In this document: piece after piece, positions 57,123 to 64,000 of the stretch
Layout: the number at the start of each line of letters is the position of its first letter
Position numbering within the stretch: the stretch's first letter is position 1
DNA from: Daucus carota subsp. sativus
Lineage: Eukaryota; Streptophyta; Magnoliopsida; Apiales; Apiaceae
DNA length: 64,000 nucleotides
Assembly (NCBI RefSeq): GCF_001625215.2
Contig: NC_030385.2
Location: 45,719,598-45,783,597 of the forward strand
Reading direction: 5' to 3'
The notes under the pieces: model-generated
Database searches by the model: none
Seen by the model: the letters and a program-made list of their open reading frames with translations, nothing else
What the model was told of the DNA's origin: nothing
Position numbers and translations under genes: made by a program

Positions 57123-57401
57123 ATGGCCTGCACAAGAAAACTGTTTTGCATTGTAGTTCTCCTTTTATTATGTTTTAACCCGTGTTTTGAAGCAAGAGTG
57201 CTCGGAAGAATAGAGAAAACAGAGGTATCAACTTTAAAGCATCCTCTGGTTACAACTTCCATTCCCAAGAGAACCAATTCCATTTCTTCCGCAAATGATA
57301 AAGGTCATATTACAGTGATTGATGAAAGGCCCTATTTTCGCTCTTCTGCACAAAATGACAGGAATCTGCAGTCTGTTCCTAGTCCTGGGGTTGGCCATTA
57401 A
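57123..57401 (+). CDS. Small secreted signalling-peptide precursor (CEP/PIP-like)
   Basis: 92 residues in one exon. The N-terminus MACTRKLFCIVVLLLLCFNP is a classic signal peptide, with cleavage likely after CFEA or nearby. A variable middle follows, and the last residues are NLQSVPSPGVGH, ending at the stop codon. A C-terminal SPGxGH is the hallmark of mature C-terminally encoded peptides (CEP) and of related SGP-type peptides such as PIP; the prolines would be hydroxylated. It lacks the canonical FRPTxPGHSPGxGH, so it may be a non-canonical CEP or a relative. ATG 57123 is preferred over an upstream in-frame Met because it gives the signal peptide directly. Confidence 0.65.
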   Translation: MACTRKLFCIVVLLLLCFNPCFEARVLGRIEKTEVSTLKHPLVTTSIPKRTNSISSANDKGHITVIDERPYFRSSAQNDRNLQSVPSPGVGH

Positions 57402-57511
57402 ACCAAGACCGTTAAGGCCTTCTGGCCATTCTTCTGCAATGTCAAATTGAAAAAGATTATTGTTTATACAAGTTGTGCAATATTCAACAAATAATTCAAT
57501 TAATAGCTTTT

Positions 57512-57551
57512 ATGTTAGAAGTTTTAGTTTTTTTGAAACATGTTAGAAGTT
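57512..57551 (-). mobile_element. Minimal retroposed poly(A) tract with 12-bp TSD
   Basis: ATGTTAGAAGTT occurs at 57512-57523 and 57540-57551. The 16-base insert reads GTTTC followed by an A-rich run on the minus strand. Confidence 0.55.
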
Positions 57552-58027
57552 AGTTATGCATTATAATTTGATATAGGAAAGCAAGGCACAACTTCAATTT
57601 GGAACCCAGCTTTATTATTTCATTATTTAAATTTTAATTAATATTGAAATTGTAAAAGATCTCATAAATTTAATATTTTGGAGAAACTGATGTATATCAT
57701 AATTTAAAATTAAAACATTTTACATATCACATTCCAGAATTGATACCACACAAAAACACTCCAGATATTACGATTTATAATAACAAAACGATAGTTAAGA
57801 GATTTAAAGGATACGACTTCCTTTGTCTTACCGAAAGCATACAAGGGACTAGACCCTCATTTAAAATTTTGTTAAGCTATAATTTTATAAATATTTTCCA
57901 ATTTCTTTTAAATAAAAATTTAATATTTGAATTTTAGTATAAAACGGAAAAATTAAAAATAATTATGAAATAAATCTTACATTCATCTCAAAATACACGT
58001 GGAATATTGACAAAAAAGCTGTATACA

Positions 58028-58068
58028 GTTAAACAGAATGTTTTTGAAAGAAAGTTAAATAGAATGTT
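58028..58068 (-). mobile_element. Minimal insertion with 15-bp near-TSD
   Basis: GTTAAACAGAATGTT (58028-58042) and GTTAAATAGAATGTT (58054-58068) differ at one base and flank TTTGAAAGAAA. This is the weakest member of the series; a simple tandem duplication is also possible. Confidence 0.35.
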
Positions 58069-58203
58069 AATAACGAGTATTTGATTTTGTTTAGACTTCT
58101 AACGTTACTTTCTTTTAGGGTTTAGAATTTGTGAGCTTGGGCTTAAATAAACTCTGCAGTCTGCTCCATACAGAATTTCGAACCCACGAATTCTACTTCG
58201 ACA

Positions 58204-61200
58204 ATGGAGAAGAAGAAGCTGCTAATTTTGTACGCCTCACAAACAGGCAACGCAATAGACGCGGCTGAAATATTACAGCGCGAAGCAACGCGGAGGTGCT
58301 GTCGCGTCACTCTTCTCTCTATTGATCAATTCGATGCTGTAAGTTACAACTTAATTTAATCTTGTTTCGATGTTTTAATAATTGGGTTTTTCTAGTGTGT
58401 CCCCACTAAAAACTACTTTTTGTCGAGATGAAAGGGTTTTTATTAGTTAGTGTGTGCTAGAAAATCCGTTAATAGTGGGCACACACTAAAAAATCCGTTA
58501 ATAGTTTTATAGAGTAAGTTTGTTTGTAGCTTGTAGAGACAATGTACAATCGAACAATTGGTTTAAGTTTGTGTTGGCCCACGAGAAGCCCAAGATCAAA
58601 GAATGCCCATTAATAAATAACAAACCTGTCCAATTCGATTATTCTGCCATGCACATGATTGTGTTAGATTCTTGTGTACTTCATGTAGTTGTGGTTTAAT
58701 ATGATTTCATGGTTCAATCTAAATTTTTGTTTCCGGGATGTATTTCAGAACCATTTACCCAATGAGGAGAACATTGTTTTTGTTGTTTCCACCACGGGCC
58801 AGGGCGAGCCACCGGATTCAATGAAGGTTGTTGACATTTTCTGTTCACCAATTAAACATGTTCTAGTTATTTTTATTATCTAATGGTTTAAGGTCACTTT
58901 CCGTAGACATTCTGGACAATTCTCTCGCGTAAAGACCTTGGACCTGATTGGTTGAAGGGAGTTCATTATGCAGTGTTTGGACTGGGGGATTCAGGCTATA
59001 AGACGTACAATGTCATTGCTTTTTAGTTTCTAGTTTTGTTTAAGCTACCTCATTTTGCAAGATAGAGATCAGTTGTTTACAAAAGTATTGTATATTTCTT
59101 GCTGCAGTATGTTGCAAAGAAGCTCGACAAAAAGTTATCTTGTTGTGGGGCAGTGGCAATTGTGCAAACGGGCCTTGGAGATGATCAAAAACCCTTAGGG
59201 TAATGGTTCTGGCTTGCTGTTGCATAAGAAGTTTTGCATGATGTGTCTCTTTGGTCATGGGTCAAGTATTATAGATTCTCTTTATAATCCTGGATTCACT
59301 TACTGCAATCGTCACTCAAACAATAGAAGATATGTATTTATTTAATTATTAAACTGTCTAATGTTCCATCAATGTTTATGTTTTAAAAAATATTGCTACA
59401 GGTACGAGGGGGCTTTAGATCCCTGGATGTCTTCCTTATGGAAGTCTTTGTATCAATATGATCCTAATTTACTTCCAAAAGGCCCAGATTTTACTGGAAA
59501 TGCGAGCTTAATAGATCAGCTAAAAGCTCAAGTTACATATCATGAACTTGATGACTTGCATTCAGAATTTCCAGCAATTACAGGTAAGAGTTTTTTCAAG
59601 TCTTTAGCAGCTGGCCAGCCATTAAAGTTCTTCTAATGCTTTTTTAATACTTAGATACTTGCAGTATAGAACTGAACTTTGCAGTGTTTTATTCGGAATT
59701 GGAGTATTTTTAATAAATTGAATATGTTGTGTAGCTTCCCCTTATTACATTTAGATACAGTGATAAAAATCACCAGATAATATGTGCATATGCACACAAA
59801 ATGAGGTCACTGATACACTAAAGGAGATTTTGCTCCCAACGGCCGCAGGGGATGCCTTATGATTGGGGTCAAGAAATGTCAGTAATCAATTTAATTTTTT
59901 GTTATGCTTAAGAACATTAATATTTTCAAACATTGTCCAAGTAAACAAATATCCTATTAATACAATCAGCTAGGAGCTCTGGCCAGCAAAGAAACTAAAC
60001 CCTTGCTTTGGTCATAGAAGCCTTTCATCCCCTATGATCCCTACATAAATAAACTCTCCTAATCAGGGATATAACTTCGTTGTAGCTTCTTTATGGGTTA
60101 CCAATTTTGTAGCGGGTGTTTTTGTGCACTGATTTATTTGTGGAGTTGTTTTATAGAAGTAGTGACTGTACTTTTTCCTGATTTTTTAGTATAGACACCT
60201 CATTCCCTGGTATTGAGTTCAGGAAATGAGGCTCAGAGTAGAAAATATATGAGTGTGTAAAGTTTTCACTTTAACTTTCCGATGATATCCAACTAAGCCA
60301 ATATATGGAGCATCACAATGGTCAACATTTTAAAGTTCATATTGCAATATTATTTACAATTTTTTAATAATTTAAAAACATGTGACAATCACAGATATGG
60401 AGTACCTCAAAAATCAAATTGAGAGAGCTCACTTGATGTCTACCAATTCATTTTCTAAAAAGAAGGCTCGACCTCACTGCATATTACAAGTGGTAATTCA
60501 CTGCATTCTTCATTATGACGTATCTTTATTTATAGTTTGATTCTCTTTTAAAGCCCAATTATATGTTCTGTCCCTAATTTAATATTTGTTAAGAGTAAGA
60601 AATAATTAGACGTCTGAATTGTAGGTGATGGTGAATAAAAAAGCTAGATGGAAAGGAGGGAATGATATCCTATATTGGGATTGATATAAACAGATGGGAA
60701 CAGAATAAAACAGTTGCCTCCCTCATTCTTTTCGTGCAAATTTAGGACGGCTAAGTAAGGAAATATAAATTAACTTAAAGAGTATCAGTTTCTATTGTAC
60801 TCCTTTTGCATCTATATGTTAATTTGGATGGAAATTTTATTTGCAAAATTTAAATGTTAGTTTAGATCAGTTTCTTTATTTACATTTCAAAAGAAATAGA
60901 ATAATTTTTTTATTCTGTTCCTCTAAAAATACGAACAAAGAAAATGTATTGTCCTTCTCTCATCTTTGTCCCCAATCATTGGATTCCATTCTCACTCCTG
61001 TTCCATAGGATTGATGTATTGTTACTTCATATCCTCTTCAGTTGATGGTTCAAGTGAACTTTTCAATAATCACCAGCTTCTAAATTCTCTTATAATTTGG
61101 TTTAGGATCTTGTAGGTCTATTGATAAGACCTTTTAAGAATTTGGATCTAATCAGCTACTACTTCTGTGGAATATAGTCAAGTAGTTACGTAGATTATGG

Positions 61201-64000
61201 TAGAAAAAGTATCCTGATTAATTTAGGAACAGGATCATCTTTCATCTTATATATAATTGATATAACTTGCAACATTTTCAGCTAGCTCTTTCAATACAAA
61301 AGTAAAATTACACACACATAAATGCTGTGTTTTATATAATAATATACTTGTATTATCTTCTAAAAAATGTCAGCTATTTGTTTGAGTTTATTGATATGTG
61401 CATTTCATGTTTTCTCCCTGTTCATTACTGTAGATAAATAACAACCCGCTGTGCAAAGATGTACACCAATTGGAATGTGAAGCTGTTTCATCCGTAAGTC
61501 AACATCCATGTATGTACTTGAAATAATCTCCAACTCCAAATCTAAGATTTCTACTTACAATTGATTCTTTTCATAGTTGTCTCCGCAGTCTGGCATGTAT
61601 GATGTAGGTGATGTTCTTGCTGTTCTTCCAGAACAAAGTCCCGCAGCTGTAGATGCGTTTATTAAGCGTTGTAATTTGAATCCTGAATCTTACATTACAG
61701 TAAGTACTTTTTTTTTTTTTGCTGATTACATTGTGATCATTTTGAGTAGTTCCTTTTATTATCCATATATCTCTATGGTGAAGCCTGACGTATCACATGC
61801 TGGGAGGCCTCCTTTTTATGTTTCCAAAAATGTATCCAATTCTATGGGGTTTTTTTGTTTTACCTGTAGTCCTACATTTTGGGTATGCACAAGCTTTCTG
61901 GGCATTAGTTTGATTATTGATTAAGAATAACTGTTACTAGATATGTATCGAATGAAAAACTACCCTTTTTCAACAATTAAACATGAAATTCACTTTGTGC
62001 AACAAAATAAAAAAAGTTTGTTTCAACGATCAGTTAGAGTTGGAAATAATTCTTTCTGAATATAAAGAATAACATTGTCATAGTTGAGAGAGAGAGACGA
62101 GAAAAAGAGAAAGTGGGGGAAAAGGACGAGGAGTGTCGGGTAAAAATAATATTTTCTGTATTGAATCATTTACAAGTTTTTCGGAAGATACTTCTGCTAG
62201 TTGAAAAAAGTTCAGGTCAGTTCGGTGTGTAAATCTTATAAAGTTTAACTTATAAGTGGTGTGATAGTAATAATAGGACTTTTTCACAAACATTATGAAA
62301 TACTTGGCGTTTCTATTCATACATATACATGTATGTAATGAATATACTTCTTTAATCTGTATTCACCTTATGACTTCTTGTATATATGTAACTTGAATCA
62401 GATTCATCTTAAAAATCAAGGTCATGATGCCGTAAAGCCACCCATCAGATTAAAATCATTCATTAAGTTTACGATGGATGTTGCATCAGCTTCCCCCAGG
62501 CGCTATTTCTTTGAGGTAATAATATATTTATTTTTGCTTTAAATTTTAACAAGTTCGGTTATGACAACAATAATCATAGAAATAGTTTGTTCTTATCTTA
62601 TACCTGTGCTTATAGGTTAAAATACAAAAGCTTCCTGCCTTGGTAGAGAATTCTAGTTTTCTTAATAGTGCATTTCCTTTTCTTGAGTTATAGGAATATC
62701 TTATCTTGTTTAATAATTGAGCATTAATTAATATAATATAGATTTGTATTGTGAACACGCATACAAGGTCTTTTGCCTTCAGGTGATATATTTACACATA
62801 TTTGGAAAACCTATATAGCTTGTGGCTTCTGTACCAAAAACAAGTCAATTTTTGTTTGTAAAATTAATTGGCTCTCTAGAAATGATTTATGTATAGTATT
62901 CCAATTATGTATAGCATATATGAATATACAAGCTTTTCTTTTGTCCAGTTCCCTTACAACTTTACGATATGTTGAAGGAAGTCATGACAATATGTAACAT
63001 AACTGCAGCTAGGCCAAAAAATTGAAAATTGTAGATAATCTCACCTTTTTGACTGTTTCCAGTTCAAATTTTCTTTTGTTTTCCTGTAATGTTTCTGTTT
63101 GGTCTGTCCACCCTTCGACCCTCCAAGTGGAACCATTTAATTATAAACAATATTACAGGTCATGAGTTTCTTTGCCAGCACTCAGTCTGAGAAGGAAAAG
63201 CTACAGTATTTTATATCAGCAGAAGGCAGAGATGCTTTACATAATTATCAGAAGGAACAAAAATCTGTTTTAGAGGTATGGCCTGTCAGTTAAGATGTAA
63301 TACGAACTTAGGGACTACAGAATTTCAATTCCAGTATCCTTTTTATATTTGACAGCATGTCTTCTTGAATTTTGTATGCTATGGTCAGTTATTTCCACAT
63401 TTATCTACTATATAATTGCTTTTATTGGAGTATTGTATGGATGTTGATCTTCAAAGTGACAATCTTTTGCCAAAGTTGACTGGTTTCTTGAACCTGTAGG
63501 TATTAGAAGACTTCCCATCTGTACAAGTACCATTTGAGTGGTTGATTCAGTTGGTTCCTCCACTGAAAACAAGGGCTTTCTCTATTTCTTCCTCCTGTTT
63601 AGCTCATCCCAATCAAGTACATATAACAGTTAAAGTAGTATCTTGGAGGACACCTTCCAGTAAGAAACGTGTTGGTCTCTGCTCATCATGGCTTGCTGGA
63701 CTTGATCCTCAACATAGTATGGGTCTTTAATCACTTAAAACATCGCTTGTGAAGTAATCATGTTTACCAATTATATGCACGCTGACATTAATGTTTCTAA
63801 TTCTTAATTAATTTGAAACAGAGGTAGCAATCCCAGTGTGGTTCAAGAAAGGTTCTCTTCCCTCTCCAGATCGATTAGTCCCTCTCATTCTCATTGGACC
63901 GGGAACTGGTTGTGCACCTTTTCGCGGATTCTTGGAGGAAAGAAAATACCTAAGCAGCTTCGGTGCAACAGCACCTGTTCTATTCTTCTTTGGTTGCCGA
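58204..64000 (+). CDS. ATR3: NADPH-dependent diflavin oxidoreductase ATR3/TAH18 (3' end outside window)
   Basis: Twelve exons seen: 58204-58338, 58749-58826, 58907-59011, 59108-59199, 59402-59583, 60395-60492, 61434-61493, 61577-61699, 62402-62515, 63159-63275, 63500-63716, 63822 onward. They join in frame to 500 codons and run off the window. The FMN/flavodoxin domain shows [25 protein letters not shown] and [12 protein letters not shown]; the FAD domain shows RAFSISSS; the NADPH domain starts at [15 protein letters not shown]3 (Tah18/NDOR1) passes NADPH electrons to the Dre2/anamorsin protein for cytosolic iron-sulfur assembly and is essential in Arabidopsis embryos. The start [12 protein letters not shown] matches family N-termini. 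Intron 1 contains a MULE-like insertion. Confidence 0.95.
58384..58497. mobile_element. Small MULE-like fold-back element in ATR3 intron 1
   Basis: The left end GGGTTTTTCTAGTGTGTCCC and the right end (GGCACACACTAAAAAATCCG) are inverted. Flanks TTAATAATT (58375-58383) and TTAATAGTT (58498-58506) match at 8 of 9 positions. The right end is duplicated: a second AAAATCCGTTAATAG lies 29 bp inside. Its outer ends resemble those of the elements at 4102 and 12733, but the internal palindrome is missing. Confidence 0.5.

Larger units (their letters stand above)
57402..58203. other. Intergenic DNA between the peptide gene and ATR3
   Basis: 3' untranslated region of the peptide gene, AT-rich spacer and the short ATR3 promoter/leader. 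It holds two minimal retroposed tracts. Confidence 0.5.

Noticed and set aside
1..64000. tRNA, rRNA, snRNA genes and CRISPR arrays
   Set aside because: I looked for box A/box B pairs with cloverleaf potential and for regular short spaced repeats. Only the SINE-like remnant near 25.5 kb showed tRNA-type boxes, and no array exists. A covariance search (tRNAscan-SE, Infernal) would settle it.

Overview
This window is nuclear DNA of a flowering plant, almost certainly a eudicot. The evidence is GT-AG introns, AT-rich intergenic DNA full of MITEs, and plant-only families: TTL, ALOG/LSH, DOG1-domain, P-type PPR, plant-type PEP carboxylase and a small secreted signalling peptide. The exact lineage cannot be read from the sequence. 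PEP carboxylase has the C3-type alanine at residue 774. All gene models were built by hand from reading frames, splice signals and remembered family sequences.

Layout. 1-4.8 kb: gene-poor upstream DNA with one MITE nested inside another. 4.8-8.3 kb (+): a TTL tetratricopeptide thioredoxin-like gene, convergent with 10.4-13.6 kb (-), a UBC13-type ubiquitin-conjugating enzyme whose second intron holds three MITEs. 14.9-19.9 kb (-): a complete ten-exon PEP carboxylase gene, with nested DNA transposons upstream of it. 21-26.5 kb: a gene-free AT-rich stretch. 26.5-32.9 kb: a complete young Ty1-copia retrotransposon (-) with 688-bp LTRs, a 5-bp TSD and one long gag-pol frame. 33.9-34.4 kb (+): a single-exon ALOG/LSH nuclear regulator, followed by about 5.5 kb without genes. 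40-47 kb (-): a tandem array of three two-exon DOG1-domain genes. 47.6-49.1 kb (+): an intronless organellar PPR gene (homologue of At1g53330) with a broken copy of its 3' end downstream. 50.2-56.1 kb (+): broken fragments of unrelated genes (HIPP/FP3, TPX2-like, IST1-like, possibly JAC1-like), a hAT element, and a Helitron-type 3' end at the right edge. 57.1 kb (+): a small secreted peptide precursor. 58.2 kb to the window end (+): the diflavin reductase ATR3/TAH18 family gene, cut by the window edge after 500 codons.

The intact genes are independent housekeeping or regulatory loci and do not form one pathway. The most unusual parts are the gene-fragment mosaic at 50-56 kb, the GC-AG intron shared by all three DOG1-domain paralogues, a MULE-like MITE family with palindromic ends and 9-bp TSDs, a series of minimal poly(A) insertions with 12-15 bp target duplications, and a young copia element without a recognisable primer-binding site or an early gag ATG.
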